Below the pieces are notes generated by a model, which had not been told where the DNA came from, searched no databases, and saw only the letters and a program-made list of their open reading frames with translations. A program made the position numbers and the translations under genes. From Streptomonospora litoralis (GTDB lineage: Bacteria > Actinomycetota > Actinomycetes > Streptosporangiales > Streptosporangiaceae), in NCBI RefSeq assembly GCF_004323735.1, contig NZ_CP036455.1:3901101-3965100 (forward strand): a stretch of DNA of 64,000 nt, given 5' to 3'. This document shows positions 52,186 to 61,927 of the stretch, piece by piece (the first letter of the stretch is position 1; every line of letters begins with the position of its first letter).

Positions 52186-53379
52186 TCAGCCGCCGCGTGA
52201 CCCGGCAGTCCGCGAAGGTGTCGGCAGGACGACGGACTTTCCGGTCAGCGAGCCGGCGATGAAGCGCTCCACGCCGGGCAGCCGCGACAGGCGCAGGGCG
52301 ACGCGGCGCCTCCACAGCATCGCCTGCGTGTCGGGCAGGAAGGCACGTGCTCCCCGGCGCCCGACCTGCTGCTTCTCCGCCACGACGGGCTGCCATTCGC
52401 GCTGGTAACGCTGCAGGGCGTCCTCGACCGAGTCGCATGCGGCCAGGTGCTCGGCCAGCACGTAGGCGCCCGCCACGGCCAGCGATGCGCCCATGCCGGC
52501 CAGCAGCGACACCGCCTGGCAGGAATCGCCGAGCAGGGTGACGCGGCCGCGGTTCCACTCCGGCATGCGGATCTGGGCGACCTGGTCGTAGTAGATCTCC
52601 TCCGGTGGCGGGCACGACTCCAGCGCGCGCGGGACCAGCCAGCCGAGCGAGTCGTGGATCTCCCGCAGCGCGGCGCGTTCGTCGTCCGGGCGCGTGGGGT
52701 CGGGGGTGCGGTGGACCGCGAACGTGGCGACGCGGCCGCCGGGCAGCCCGTACAGGCCCATCAGCCGGTCGACGCTGTCGGTCATCCAGAAGTCGTCGCC
52801 CAGCCGGTCGTGCATTTCGGTGTCGGTGAAGACGTAGGCGGCGGTGTGGAAGCCCAGGTAGCGGATGTAGCTTTCTTCGGGGCCGAAGACGAGCGCGCGC
52901 ACGCCGGAGTGGATTCCGTCGGCGCCCACGAGCAGGTCGGCCTCCAGTTCGCCGCCGTCCGTAAGAGTGAGGCCCACCCCGTCGGAGCGGTTGTCCAGGG
53001 CCGCGATCGAGGTCGAGTACCGCACGTCGACACGCTCGGAGAGCTGCTCCCGCAGGCCCTGTTCCAGGTCGGGGCGCATGATGCTGAGCAGGCGCCCGCC
53101 CACGGCCCGGGCGAAGCGGTCGTAGTCGAGTACGCCGCGCGTCCGGCCTTCGGCGTCGACATAGCGGACCCCGCCGACGCGGTGGCTCAGCTCGCGCAAG
53201 CGCGGGAGCACGCCCATCGCCTCCGCGGCCTCGTAGCCGGCGCCGAAGAAGTCCATCATGTACCCCTGCGGCCGGGGACCGGGCGCCTTCTCCAGCACCA
53301 CGACCTCGAACCCGAGTGCGTCGAGGCGCTGTGCGAGGGCCAGCCCCGCGATGCCCGCGCCGCATACGGCGATCCTCAT
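52186..53379 (-). CDS. FAD-dependent aromatic monooxygenase (TetX/PHBH-like)
   Basis: A 397-residue single-component flavin monooxygenase. N-terminal dinucleotide motif CGAGIAGLALAQRL, middle DG motif LLVGADGIHSGVR and GD motif RVTLLGDSCQAVSLLAG. It resembles TetX-like and other drug- or polyketide-modifying hydroxylases. Its ATG overlaps the stop of the TetR gene by four bases, so regulator and enzyme form one operon. Confidence 0.92.
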   Translation of the reverse strand: MRIAVCGAGIAGLALAQRLDALGFEVVVLEKAPGPRPQGYMMDFFGAGYEAAEAMGVLPRLRELSHRVGGVRYVDAEGRTRGVLDYDRFARAVGGRLLSIMRPDLEQGLREQLSERVDVRYSTSIAALDNRSDGVGLTLTDGGELEADLLVGADGIHSGVRALVFGPEESYIRYLGFHTAAYVFTDTEMHDRLGDDFWMTDSVDRLMGLYGLPGGRVATFAVHRTPDPTRPDDERAALREIHDSLGWLVPRALESCPPPEEIYYDQVAQIRMPEWNRGRVTLLGDSCQAVSLLAGMGASLAVAGAYVLAEHLAACDSVEDALQRYQREWQPVVAEKQQVGRRGARAFLPDTQAMLWRRRVALRLSRLPGVERFIAGSLTGKSVVLPTPSRTAGSRGG

Positions 53380-53993
53380 CGCCGATCACCTCCACCTTCC
53401 GTGTCGTCGTCGGTGCCCCCGCCGGGGGCGGGAGCGAGCAGGCGGCCCAGTACCGGGGCGAGGGCGGCCCCGCTGAGGCCGGGCGTCAACGCGCGGTGCA
53501 GCAGGACGCCGTCGACGGCCGCCGTCAGCACCGCGGCCGTCCTCTCGGGGGCGGCCACCCCGTGGCGCAGCAGCAGCTCCTCCAGCCGGGTGCGGAATTC
53601 GGCCACCACGGCGGAGATCTCGCGGCGCAGCGCGTCGTCGCGGGTGGCGGCGAGGTAGGCCTCGATGAACAGCAGCGACTCCGGGTCGAGGCCGGTCGTC
53701 TCCTCCAGTTCGGCGAGCAGACCGTCGAGCACCTGCCGGGCGTCGTCGGCGCCGTCGAGCGACTCCGGCATCCGGCTGAGGTGGTCGCGCATGGCGCCGA
53801 CGGCGGCTTCGCTGAGCAGCGCGTGTACCGAGGCGAAGTGGTAATGCACCAGCCCCGGTGCAACGCCGGCGCGCTCGGCCAGCATGCGGGTGCTGACCGC
53901 CGTCCAGCCGCGCTCGGCGATCAGTTCGCAGGCGCTCGCGAGCAATCGGCGGCGCACCTCACGACCGCGCTCGGCGGTGGTGGTTCGGGCCAC
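53376..53993 (-). CDS. TetR-family regulator of the flavin monooxygenase
   Basis: A 205-residue TetR protein. The N-terminal helix-turn-helix (STRMLAERAGVAPGLVHYHF) is typical; the C-terminal part resembles the TetR_C_6-like domain. GTG 53993 follows GGGAG. It precedes the monooxygenase, suggesting substrate-induced control. A dyad upstream (TTGG-N8-CCAA, 54120-54135) may be its operator. Confidence 0.9.
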   Translation of the reverse strand: MARTTTAERGREVRRRLLASACELIAERGWTAVSTRMLAERAGVAPGLVHYHFASVHALLSEAAVGAMRDHLSRMPESLDGADDARQVLDGLLAELEETTGLDPESLLFIEAYLAATRDDALRREISAVVAEFRTRLEELLLRHGVAAPERTAAVLTAAVDGVLLHRALTPGLSGAALAPVLGRLLAPAPGGGTDDDTEGGGDRR

Positions 53994-54347
53994 GCGTCTC
54001 CCTTCCCGCTTGCCGCGGCGGGGCAGTCCGCCGCGAGCTCGGCGCGGTCCACCCAGGTGCGGCGGTGCCGCATCGTCTCGGGCGACCGCGCTTATCGGTC
54101 GTCTGCCTTGGTCGAATGTATTGGTCGTACGCCCAAGATAGCGGACATGCGTACACCACGCCAGAGAAGCGGCTGCGACAGCAGGGGCGCGGGGGCCTGG
54201 CGCGGGATCTCAGCAGGGGCCGATCCGCGTGGGGAGGCGCAGACGCCGATCGCCGGCGAGCCGGGGCTGAATCTGGGAACTACTGCCGCGGCCCCGGTGC
54301 GGCGCACCGGACCGGCGGGCGGCCCGGCGCTCCACCCGGGATGAAAG
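53994..54347. promoter_or_regulatory. Gene-free stretch with TetR operator candidate
   Basis: About 350 bases. TTGGTCG occurs twice (near 54107 and 54120) and TTGG-N8-CCAA is centred near 54127, about 130 bases upstream of the TetR start. Confidence 0.4.
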
Positions 54348-54379
54348 CGGGCGCCGCCGCCGGGACCGGCGGCGGCGCC
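54348..54379. terminator. Terminator hairpin after the ATPase gene
   Basis: GGGCGCCGCCGCCGG / CCGGCGGCGGCGCCC (54348-54362, 54365-54379), 39 bases past the stop at 54418. Confidence 0.85.
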
Positions 54380-54417
54380 CTATCCGGAAGGGCGAGGGAT
54401 CGAAGCGGTGGTGCCCC

Positions 54418-54978
54418 TCAGGGCGCGTCGGGAATGGAGAACGCCGCCCAGACCACCTTTCCCTGCCCGTCGAGGATGTTCCAGCCCCAATCGGAGCTGT
54501 AGCAGTCGATGAGCCGCAGGCCGCGGCCGCCTTCGCCGAAGCCCTCCGGCTCGCCCATCACCGGTGCCGACCGGCTGGGGTCGAACACCATGCAGGTGAG
54601 TTCACCGCCGCCGCGGACCAGGCCGAACTGGATCGACCACTCCGAGAGCATCCCGGAGTCGACGGGCGCGGCGTGCCGGCAGGCGTTGGTCACCAGCTCC
54701 GAGGCGACCAGGCGCAGGTCGCAGGAGAGTTCCTCCAGGCCCCAGTCGCGCAGCACGCCAGCGGCGAAATCGCGGGACTGCTTGACCGACGTGGGATGGA
54801 AGCCCAGCCCGCACACCGCGGTGATGGGGCGGATGAAGTGCTCCCCCACGGGCAACGGCGCCAGGGACAGACCTTGCCATCCCCCGGGCACGTTGCCGAC
54901 GCGGGCCGCCGGGACTCGGGCGCTGCCGGACTCCAGGAACAGGCCACCGGCTCTGAAGTGGGCAGAGTGCGCAGTCAT
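54418..54978 (-). CDS. Anti-sigma-factor-like HATPase protein
   Basis: A 186-residue protein with an N-terminal 55-residue extension and a HATPase_c_2 domain: DLRLVASELVTNACRHA (N box), SGMLSEWSIQFGLVRGGGEL and FGEGGRGLRLIDCYSSDWGW (G box). Related to SpoIIAB/RsbW-type serine kinases, very common in Streptomyces-like genomes next to XRE/DUF397 genes. Here it is divergent from the DUF397 gene. Partner unknown. Confidence 0.88.
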   Translation of the reverse strand: MTAHSAHFRAGGLFLESGSARVPAARVGNVPGGWQGLSLAPLPVGEHFIRPITAVCGLGFHPTSVKQSRDFAAGVLRDWGLEELSCDLRLVASELVTNACRHAAPVDSGMLSEWSIQFGLVRGGGELTCMVFDPSRSAPVMGEPEGFGEGGRGLRLIDCYSSDWGWNILDGQGKVVWAAFSIPDAP

Positions 54979-55060
54979 CGCGCTCCTTGCGCTGTCGGGC
55001 TCGCACCGTACGGGTTCACTTGCATCCCCATCTCTCGTCGCTTACAGACGTAAGCACGAA

Positions 55061-55070
55061 TGCATGTGCA
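55061..55070. promoter_or_regulatory. TGCATGTGCA motif near the ATPase gene
   Basis: Near-perfect dyad 83 bases upstream of the ATPase start. A CTTAC-AGAC-GTAAG dyad lies at 55041-55054. Confidence 0.5.
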
Positions 55071-55387
55071 AAACAGAGTCTAATGAGAAGAACGCCGCGT
55101 GTCCCCCCTGAAGCCGTTCGTTATGAAAACTTAAGCGAACCGGACCGGCGCCCGCACGTCTCCAACCGCAGGCCGGCGACGTCTATGCAGCGCACAGCAT
55201 CGCCTGCGAGCACTGCCTCCGAACCGCCCGCTGAGCAGGCAGATCAGCGAACCGGCGAACCCTGGGAAGTTATGGCCAAAGGTCCCGATTCGCACCAAGC
55301 ATCCCAACTTGCGCCAAGTTCGACGCTTTGGCGCTTATCGCCGCAGTTAACGTGGTTTACTGACGCAAGCACCCCTGCAAGCACATA

Positions 55388-55397
55388 TGCACGTGCA
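55388..55397. promoter_or_regulatory. TGCACGTGCA motif near the DUF397 gene
   Basis: Perfect dyad (within ATGCACGTGCAT, 55387-55398) 68 bases upstream of the DUF397 start. It matches the motif near the divergent ATPase gene. The remaining bases of this intergenic gap (54979-55464) show no gene. Confidence 0.55.
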
Positions 55398-55464
55398 TCC
55401 GATAGTCTGCGCGCGGGTCGCGGATGATCTTGGTACCGCGACAGGATGGAAAGAGAGAGCACAG

Positions 55465-55710
55465 ATGCAGCAGACCTACAACGGCATCCCCGCCAGCAGC
55501 ATCCGGGACGCCGTGTGGCGCAAGTCCGAGCTCAGCAACCCGAGCGGCAACTGCGTCGAGGTCGCCCGCCTCCCGGACGGCGCGATCGCGATGCGCAACT
55601 CGCGCCACCCCCACGGTCCCGCCTTGATCTACACGCCGGCGGAGATGACGGCCTTCGTCCGCGGGGCCAAGCAGGGCGAGTTCGACCACCTGATCGACTT
55701 GATCGACTGA
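55465..55710 (+). CDS. DUF397 protein
   Basis: An 81-residue DUF397 protein: WRKSELSNPSGNCVEVARL, then IAMRNSRHPHGPALIYTPAE and FVRGAKQGEFD, the three hallmark stretches. ATG 55465 follows GGAAAGAGAG. Members are encoded beside XRE/DUF5753 regulators, as here, and act as a partner or antagonist of them (BldB/WhiJ-type systems). Confidence 0.93.
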   Translation: MQQTYNGIPASSIRDAVWRKSELSNPSGNCVEVARLPDGAIAMRNSRHPHGPALIYTPAEMTAFVRGAKQGEFDHLIDLID

Positions 55711-56303
55711 GCCGCGGCTGCCGGCAGGCGGCCCGGCGCGGGTGGCCCGCAGCGCGACCGGATCCGAGGATGGGACGGTCCGCGCTCTCGCGAACCGCCC
55801 CCGCCCCACCTTGACCCCCGCGACGAACGCCGGGGATGGCCGGGCCGACCGGGCACCCCATCGCCCTCCCCCGCTCCCCGCGGCAACCGCCGCCGAACGA
55901 CGCGGCGCCGAAGCGTTCCCGATTACCCCGCGAATCCCGCGCGTTCTCCGCCCGCACACGCGTCGCGCGCGCAGACGCGATTGCGGCCTCCCGGTTGCCA
56001 CTGCGATCAGCGGTTCTCATCCCATTCCACATGGAAATCCGTCACCGGGTCCCGCAATGGCCGCGTAATTCAACGACCGACCCGGCGACGCCTACCCGGC
56101 CGCGCTGCGCGTGCACCGCCGGAACCGCGGGCCCGGCAATTCGACCCGACGATCGACGAATCGCTCGGGTTTCCATCTGGTCACAGGGTGTACACCCGAA
56201 GCTCACCCGCCGCGCCACCGAACCTGCGGATCGTTCCCGCGCAATTGCCGCAACCGCCGCTATTCTGATTCACTGGCTCGGTCAGCTGCTCTGGGAGGGC
56301 AAA
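55711..56303. promoter_or_regulatory. Gene-free stretch with palindrome upstream of the XRE gene
   Basis: About 590 bases. GGGTGTACACCC (56186-56197) is a perfect 12-bp palindrome 107 bases upstream of the XRE start, and TATTCT (56261-56266) may be a -10. Nothing else is apparent. Confidence 0.45.
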
Positions 56304-57215
56304 ATGGAGATAGCGCGACCGGAAGAGGACAGCACTCCTCCAGCGAACGTACTCGCCCAGCCACGGGGCGGGCCCACCGTGTTGCGCATCCTGCTCGGCA
56401 CCCAGTTGCGGCGACTGCGCACCGACAAGGGCATCAGCCGGGAGGACGCCGGATACGAGATCCGCGCCTCCCACGCCAAGATCAGCCGCTTGGAGCTGGG
56501 CCAGGTCAGCTTCAAGGAGCGCGACGTAGCGGACCTGCTCTCGCTTTACGGGGTCGACGACACCGAGGAGCGCGAGACCCTCCTCTCCCTGGCCCGCCAG
56601 GCCAACAATCCCGGCTGGTGGCACAAGTACAGCGACGTGCTGCCGAGCTGGTTCGAGGTCTACGTCGGCCTGGAAGAGGCCGCCTCGATCATCCGCACCT
56701 ACGAGCTCCAGTTCGTTCCCGGGCTGCTGCAGGCCGAGGAGTACGCCCGCGCGGTGATCATGCTGGGGCACGGCAACGCCCCGGTCGACGAGATCGACCG
56801 CCGGGTGCACCTGCGTATGGCCCGCCAGCAGCGCCTGACCGGCCCGAACGCCCCGCGGCTGTGGGCGGTCGTCGACGAGGCCGCGCTGCGCCGCCCCCTC
56901 GGCGGCACCCACGCCATGCGCCAGCAGCTTGAGCACCTGATCGAGATGGCGACGCTGCCCAACGTCACGCTGCAGATCGTGCCGTTCGCCCGAGGCGGGC
57001 ACGCGGCGGCGGGCGGCCCGTTCAGCATCCTCCGCTTCACCGGCGCCGACCTGCCCGATGTGGTCTACCTGGAGCAGCTGACCAGCTCGGTCTACTTCGA
57101 CAAGCCCGAGGAGACCGACCACTACATGGCGGTGATGGACCGGCTCTGCCTGGAGGCCGCCCCGGCCTCGGAGACACCCCGGTACCTGCGCCGCATCCTC
57201 GACGACCTGGGTTGA
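56304..57215 (+). CDS. XRE-family regulator with DUF5753 domain
   Basis: 303 residues. N-terminal Cro/C1-type helix-turn-helix (about 25-85, SREDAGYEIRASHAKISRLE) and C-terminal DUF5753 (SIIRTYELQFVPGLLQAEEY; LEHLIEMATLPNVTLQIVPF). ATG 56304 follows GGGAGGG. This is the WhiJ-like partner of the DUF397 gene about 590 bases upstream. Such pairs modulate development and antibiotic synthesis in Streptomyces. Confidence 0.93.
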   Translation: MEIARPEEDSTPPANVLAQPRGGPTVLRILLGTQLRRLRTDKGISREDAGYEIRASHAKISRLELGQVSFKERDVADLLSLYGVDDTEERETLLSLARQANNPGWWHKYSDVLPSWFEVYVGLEEAASIIRTYELQFVPGLLQAEEYARAVIMLGHGNAPVDEIDRRVHLRMARQQRLTGPNAPRLWAVVDEAALRRPLGGTHAMRQQLEHLIEMATLPNVTLQIVPFARGGHAAAGGPFSILRFTGADLPDVVYLEQLTSSVYFDKPEETDHYMAVMDRLCLEAAPASETPRYLRRILDDLG

Positions 57216-57385
57216 GCCGCTCGGGCGGAGGTTGGCCGGGCCGGCCCGGCCCCATCCCGCCTGTGCCGAGTACCGGAGCCCGCCCGCGTTCAAGCGCGCT
57301 CGCTTGCGGCTGCTCCGCGTGTACCCGCGAGCACCGCGCGTTCCGGCGACGGCCGACCACCAGCGACTTTCCTGCTGCGGCGGGA

Positions 57386-57419
57386 TTGACTTTTGATTAG
57401 TCCGGAGACCAAACTAATC
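57386..57419 (+). promoter_or_regulatory. xyl operon promoter with embedded XylR-type operator
   Basis: -35 TTGACT (57386-57391), 18 bases, CAAACT (57410-57415). GATTAGT (57395-57401) and ACTAATC (57413-57419) form an inverted repeat inside it that resembles XylR/ROK operators (TTAGT...ACTAA). Confidence 0.65.
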
Positions 57420-57512
57420 CCACATGGCGTCCGTGTCCGTCACACGCGCCGCCCCGCCCCCTACCCCTAAGAACAGATCCTCACCGATCACGACGCGCTT
57501 GGAGGTCCGACG

Positions 57513-58904
57513 ATGCTGGTCGCGGGAGTGGACTCGTCCACTCAGGGCACCAAGATCGTGGTACGCCGTGCGGACACCGGCGCGCTGGTCCGGCGCGCGC
57601 AGGCGCCCCATCCCGACGGCACCGAGATCGACCCCGAGGTGTGGTGGCAGGCCCTCCTCGACGTCTGCGGCGACGGCATCCTGGAGGACGTCGCCGCGGT
57701 CGGCGTGGGAGCCCAGCAGCACGGCATGGTCGCCCTCGACGGCGGCGGCGAGGTGGTGCGCCAGGCGCTGCTGTGGAACGACACCCGCTCCGCCGACGCC
57801 GCCCGGGACCTCGTCGCCGAACTGGGCGGTCCGGGCGAGTGGGCGCGCGCGGTCGGCAGCGTCCCCGTGGCCAGCCTGACCGTCACCAAACTGCGCTGGC
57901 TGGCCGAGCACGAGCCCGCCAACGCCGCCCGCACCGAGCAGGTGATGCTCCCCCACGACTGGCTGACCTGGCGGCTGCGCGGTGGCACCGACCCCGTCAC
58001 CGACCGCGGCGACGCCTCGGGCACCGGCTACTTCGACACCGCAGCGGGCACCTACCGCCCCGAGTTGCTGCGCATGGCCTTCGGCCGCGAACTGGGCCTG
58101 CCGCGCGTCGCCGGGCCCGCCGAGAACGCCGGGCCCGTCCAGGTGCCCGGCCTGCCCGGCATCGGCGCGGTGGCCCCCGGCACCGGCGACAACATGGCCG
58201 CCGCGCTCGGCTTGGAGGCCCGGCCCGGCGACGTCGTCGTGTCGCTGGGAACCTCCGGTACGGCCTTCGCCGTCTCGGAGAAGCCGGTCGCCGACGCCTC
58301 CGGCCTGGTCACCGGGTTCGCCGACGCCACCGGGCGGTTCCTGCCGCTGGTCGCGACCCTCAATGCCGCCCGCGTGCTCGACGCCGGGGCGCGGATGCTG
58401 GGCGTGGACCTTGAGGAGTTCGGCCGGCTCGCGCTCTCGGCCCCGCCCGGAGCCGAGGGCCTCACACTGCTGCCCTACCTCGACGGCGAGCGCACCCCCA
58501 ACCTGCCCGACGCCACCGGGCGCCTCGACGGCATGACGCGGTCCAACCTGCACCCCGCGGCCATCGCCCGCGCGTTCGTCGAAGGCATGCTCTGCGGACT
58601 GGCGGACGCCGTCGACGCGCTGACCGCACAGGGCGTTCCCGTCCACCGCGTCCTGCTGATCGGTGGCGCGGCCCGCTCCGCCGCGGTGCGCTCCATCGCG
58701 CCGCAGGTGCTGGGCCGGCCCGTCGTCGTGCCCGAACCGGGCGAGTACGTCGCCGACGGCGCCGCCCGCCAGGCCGCCTGGGTGCTGGCCGGCACTGCCG
58801 AGCCGCCGGAGTGGTCGGGCCCCGGCGATGCGGAGGTCTACGAGGCCGACCCCGCGCCCGGCGTCCGCGAACGCTACTCCCGAGTGCGCAGCGCACTCGT
58901 TTGA
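57513..58904 (+). CDS. xylB: Xylulokinase
   Basis: A 463-residue FGGY-family sugar kinase that phosphorylates D-xylulose. ATP-binding start [13 protein letters not shown], the substrate loop [13 protein letters not shown], catalytic Asp region [11 protein letters not shown] and the C-terminal [20 protein letters not shown] 57513 follows TTGGAGG. First gene of the operon; xylA follows 64 bases later. Confidence 0.95.
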   Translation: MLVAGVDSSTQGTKIVVRRADTGALVRRAQAPHPDGTEIDPEVWWQALLDVCGDGILEDVAAVGVGAQQHGMVALDGGGEVVRQALLWNDTRSADAARDLVAELGGPGEWARAVGSVPVASLTVTKLRWLAEHEPANAARTEQVMLPHDWLTWRLRGGTDPVTDRGDASGTGYFDTAAGTYRPELLRMAFGRELGLPRVAGPAENAGPVQVPGLPGIGAVAPGTGDNMAAALGLEARPGDVVVSLGTSGTAFAVSEKPVADASGLVTGFADATGRFLPLVATLNAARVLDAGARMLGVDLEEFGRLALSAPPGAEGLTLLPYLDGERTPNLPDATGRLDGMTRSNLHPAAIARAFVEGMLCGLADAVDALTAQGVPVHRVLLIGGAARSAAVRSIAPQVLGRPVVVPEPGEYVADGAARQAAWVLAGTAEPPEWSGPGDAEVYEADPAPGVRERYSRVRSALV

Positions 58905-58968
58905 CAGGCCGGAGGGACCGGCCGGGGGGGGACCGGAGCCCCAACCTCTGAGATTGAGCGAGGACCCG

Positions 58969-60126
58969 ATGAACGACTACCAGCCCGCCCGCGAGGACAA
59001 GTTCACCTTCGGCCTGTGGACGGTCGGATGGCGCGGCGTCAACACCTTCGGCGAGCCGGTCCGCCCGGTGCTGGACGCCGTCGAGGCCGTCCGCCGCCTC
59101 TCCGATCTGGGCGCCTACGGTGTCACCTTCCACGACGACGACCTGATCCCGCCCGGCAGCGACGCCTCCACGCGCGAGCAGATCCTCAAGCGGTTCCGCG
59201 GCGCGCTGGAGGACACCGGCCTGGCGGTGCCGATGGTCACCACCAACCTGTTCAGCCACCCCGTCTTCCGCGACGGCGGGTTCACCTCCAACAGCCGCGA
59301 CGTGCGCCGCTACGCCCTGCGCAAGGTCATCCGCAACATCGACCTGGCGGCCGAGATGGGCGCCGAGACCTACGTGTGCTGGAACGGCCAGGACGGCGCC
59401 GAGACCGAGGCGGGCAAGAACGACCGGGCGCAGCTGGACCGGCTGCGCGAGGCGTTCAACATCCTGTCCGACTACGTGCGCGAGCAGGGCTACGGACTGC
59501 GGTTCGCGCTGGAGCCCAAGCCCAACGAGCCGCGCGGCGACGTGCTGCTGCCCACCGTGGGCCACGCGCTCGCCTTCATCAACGAGCTGGACCACCCCGA
59601 GATGGTGGGCGTCAACCCCGAGGTCGGCCACGAGCAGATGGCCGGGCTGAACTTCGCGCACGGCGTCGCCCAGGCCCTGTGGCACGACAAGCTCTACCAC
59701 ATCGACCTCAACGGCCAGCGGGGGGTGAAGTACGACCAGGACCTGCGCTTCGGCGCCGGCGACCTGAAGGAGGCGTTCTTCCTGGTCGACCTGCTGGAGA
59801 ACGGCGGTTACACCGGCCCGCGCCACTTCGACTTCAAGCCGCCGCGGACCGAGGACATGGAGGGCGTGTGGGCCTCCGCCGAGGGCTGCATGCGCAACTA
59901 CCTGATCCTGCGGGAGAAGTCGAAGGCGTTCCGCGCCGACCCCGAGGTCCGCGCCGCGCTGGACGCCTCGCGCGTCGGGGAGCTGTCGGTGCCCACGCTC
60001 GGCGAGGGCGAGTCCGTCGCCGATCTGCTCGGCGAGGAGCTGGACCTTTCGGCGGTGGGTGAGCGCGGCTACGGCTTCGAGCGCCTGGACCAGCTCGCCC
60101 TGGACCACCTGATGGGCGTGCGCTGA
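58969..60126 (+). CDS. xylA: Xylose isomerase
   Basis: A 385-residue TIM-barrel isomerase (xylose to xylulose; also glucose to fructose), class I-like short form typical of actinobacteria. Motifs: [16 protein letters not shown], catalytic [37 protein letters not shown] and [20 protein letters not shown] (metal ligands). ATG 58969 follows GCGAGGA. The operon uses the promoter/operator at 57386; no xylose transporter or regulator gene is adjacent in this window. Confidence 0.97.
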   Translation: MNDYQPAREDKFTFGLWTVGWRGVNTFGEPVRPVLDAVEAVRRLSDLGAYGVTFHDDDLIPPGSDASTREQILKRFRGALEDTGLAVPMVTTNLFSHPVFRDGGFTSNSRDVRRYALRKVIRNIDLAAEMGAETYVCWNGQDGAETEAGKNDRAQLDRLREAFNILSDYVREQGYGLRFALEPKPNEPRGDVLLPTVGHALAFINELDHPEMVGVNPEVGHEQMAGLNFAHGVAQALWHDKLYHIDLNGQRGVKYDQDLRFGAGDLKEAFFLVDLLENGGYTGPRHFDFKPPRTEDMEGVWASAEGCMRNYLILREKSKAFRADPEVRAALDASRVGELSVPTLGEGESVADLLGEELDLSAVGERGYGFERLDQLALDHLMGVR

Positions 60127-60145
60127 GCCGCTCCGCGGCCTCGTC

Positions 60146-60182
60146 GGCGGGCCCGGGCCGCGGGAGGCGGCCCGGGCCCGCC
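60146..60182. terminator. Bidirectional terminator hairpin
   Basis: GGCGGGCCCGGGCCG / CGGCCCGGGCCCGCC (60146-60160, 60168-60182) with a seven-base loop between convergent xylA and the reductase gene. Confidence 0.88.
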
Positions 60183-60235
60183 CTGTGTCGGGGCGTGGTG
60201 GATATCGGCGTCCGGGCCGGGGTGCGGGCGGCGCA

Positions 60236-61408
60236 TCACGCCGGGACGGCCGCCCGGCTCAGGCCGCGGCGCAGTCGGGTGAACGGGCGCGGGCGGTTCA
60301 TCGCCGCGGCCGCGACCACGGCGCCGTCGCGTTCGTAGACGGCCGCGAACGAGCGCTCCGCTATGGATCCCTCGACGACCCGGGCCTCGTCGCCGGGGCG
60401 GGTCCGTCCCGCGAACTGCAGCCGCACCCCGTACTGGTCGGACCAGAAGTAGGGCGTGCGGCGGTACTCGTGCAGCGTCGCCCCGGCGAGCAGGTTGGCC
60501 ACCGCCACGGCCGGCTGCTCGGATGCGCTCGTCCAGTGCTCGGCGCGTGCACTCGCGCCTTGCGGGCCGCGCAACCGAGCCACGTCGCCCACGGCCGCGA
60601 CCGAGCCGAACGCCGTGATGAGGCCGTCGTCGCAGACGACACCGTCGTCCAGCTCCAGCCCCGACCCCGCCAGCCATCCGGTGTTGGGGCGGGCGCCGAC
60701 GCCCATGACGACCACCTCGGCAGGCACCAGAGTGCCGTCGGCGAGCTCGACCCCGGTGACCCTGCCTTCGCCGCGCAGCCCGCTGACGGGCACCCCGCAC
60801 AGCAGCCGCACCCCGTTGTCGCCGTGCAGCTCCGCGCAGGCGCGGGCGACCTCGGTGCCCAGCACCCCGGCAAGCGGCGCCTCCGCGGCCTCGACGACCG
60901 TCGTCTCCAGGCCCAGGGCCCTGCAGGACGACGCGATCTCGGCCCCGATGAAGGAGCCGCCGATGACGGCCACGCGCGGCGAGCCCGCGGCCAGTTCCAA
61001 GCGCAGCGCGGCCGCGTCCTCCAGGCTGCGCAGCACGTGCACGCCCGCCAGCCCCGCGGTGCGGGGCAGGCGGTTGGGCGCCGCTCCGGTGGCGACGACC
61101 ACGGCGTCGGCGGTGATCTCGCCGCCGTCGGCCAGGGCCACGGCGCGTCGGGACGGGTGCAGCCCCACGGCCCGCGTGCCCAGCCGCCAGTCGATCGCCA
61201 ACTCGGCCTCGTCGTCGGAGTCCAGCAGGGCGAGATCGGCGGCCTCGGTCTTGCCCAGCAGGAAGTCCTTGGACAGCGGCGGGCGGTCGTAGGGCGTCCG
61301 GGCCTCGTCGCCGACCACGCTCACCCGGCCCTCGAAGCCCTGCGCGCGCAGCGCGCGGGCGGTCGCGACGCCGGCCAGGGATGCGCCGACCACGGCCACC
61401 GCCCTCAT
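60236..61408 (-). CDS. FAD-dependent ferredoxin/Rieske reductase
   Basis: A 390-residue NAD(P)H-dependent reductase of the Rieske/ferredoxin oxygenase family. FAD motif VVGASLAGVATARAL, NAD motif VAVIGGSFIGAEIASS, and FAD-closing GSVAAVGDVARL. ATG 61408 overlaps the ferredoxin stop by four bases (ATGA). It should pass electrons from NAD(P)H to the adjacent Rieske protein. The final acceptor (oxygenase) is not adjacent on this strand. Confidence 0.92.
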   Translation of the reverse strand: MRAVAVVGASLAGVATARALRAQGFEGRVSVVGDEARTPYDRPPLSKDFLLGKTEAADLALLDSDDEAELAIDWRLGTRAVGLHPSRRAVALADGGEITADAVVVATGAAPNRLPRTAGLAGVHVLRSLEDAAALRLELAAGSPRVAVIGGSFIGAEIASSCRALGLETTVVEAAEAPLAGVLGTEVARACAELHGDNGVRLLCGVPVSGLRGEGRVTGVELADGTLVPAEVVVMGVGARPNTGWLAGSGLELDDGVVCDDGLITAFGSVAAVGDVARLRGPQGASARAEHWTSASEQPAVAVANLLAGATLHEYRRTPYFWSDQYGVRLQFAGRTRPGDEARVVEGSIAERSFAAVYERDGAVVAAAAMNRPRPFTRLRRGLSRAAVPA

Positions 61409-61737
61409 GCGGCACCCTCGGCGACGGACTCGGTGACGGCGGCGTGCACGTAGACGCACCCGTCGTCGGAGACGGTGACCGAGTGGGTGCGCACCGGGCG
61501 CTTGGCGGGCAGGCAGGTCGGCGCGCCGGTGCGCAGGTCGAAAGCTGCCTCGTGGAGCGGGCACTCGATGAAGCAGCCCTCCAGCCAGCCGTCGGAGAGC
61601 GAGGCGTTCTGGTGGGTGCAGGTGTCGTCGACCGCGTAGATCCCGTCGTCCGCGTGGAGAACCGCTATGGGTACATCGGCCATCACCCGCAGCGACTCCC
61701 CCTGGGGCAGGTCTTCCAGGTGGCAGGCGTAGATCAT
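61405..61737 (-). CDS. Rieske [2Fe-2S] ferredoxin
   Basis: A 110-residue stand-alone Rieske protein. Cluster ligands C40-T-H42 (CTHQNASLSDG) and C59-P-L-H62 (CPLHEAAFD). ATG 61737 follows GAGAGGAG five bases upstream; a longer frame to 61905 is an unsupported extension. First gene of the pair with the reductase. Stand-alone Rieske and reductase pairs serve oxygenases and demethylases; the divergent N-methyl oxidase gene suggests a role in betaine or related breakdown, which is inference. Confidence 0.93.
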   Translation of the reverse strand: MIYACHLEDLPQGESLRVMADVPIAVLHADDGIYAVDDTCTHQNASLSDGWLEGCFIECPLHEAAFDLRTGAPTCLPAKRPVRTHSVTVSDDGCVYVHAAVTESVAEGAA

Positions 61738-61927
61738 GACATCTCCTCTCGGTCTGAGGCGGAAGTGCTGGGTTGTGCTCTGCTGCGCCCCGGGCCGGCG
61801 CCAATCGGGGCGGGCACTGCCGAGGGCCCTCGGCTTCGCGGCAGGGGGCGCCGGGGTGCCAGTGCCGGGAAGGTGAGGGCCGAACGCCACATCGGAAGAG
61901 TTCAACGGGGAAGATCAACGTCCCCTA

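Noticed and set aside
58462-60108. Long minus-strand open frame opposite xylA
   Set aside because: Antisense shadow of a well-recognised xylose isomerase.
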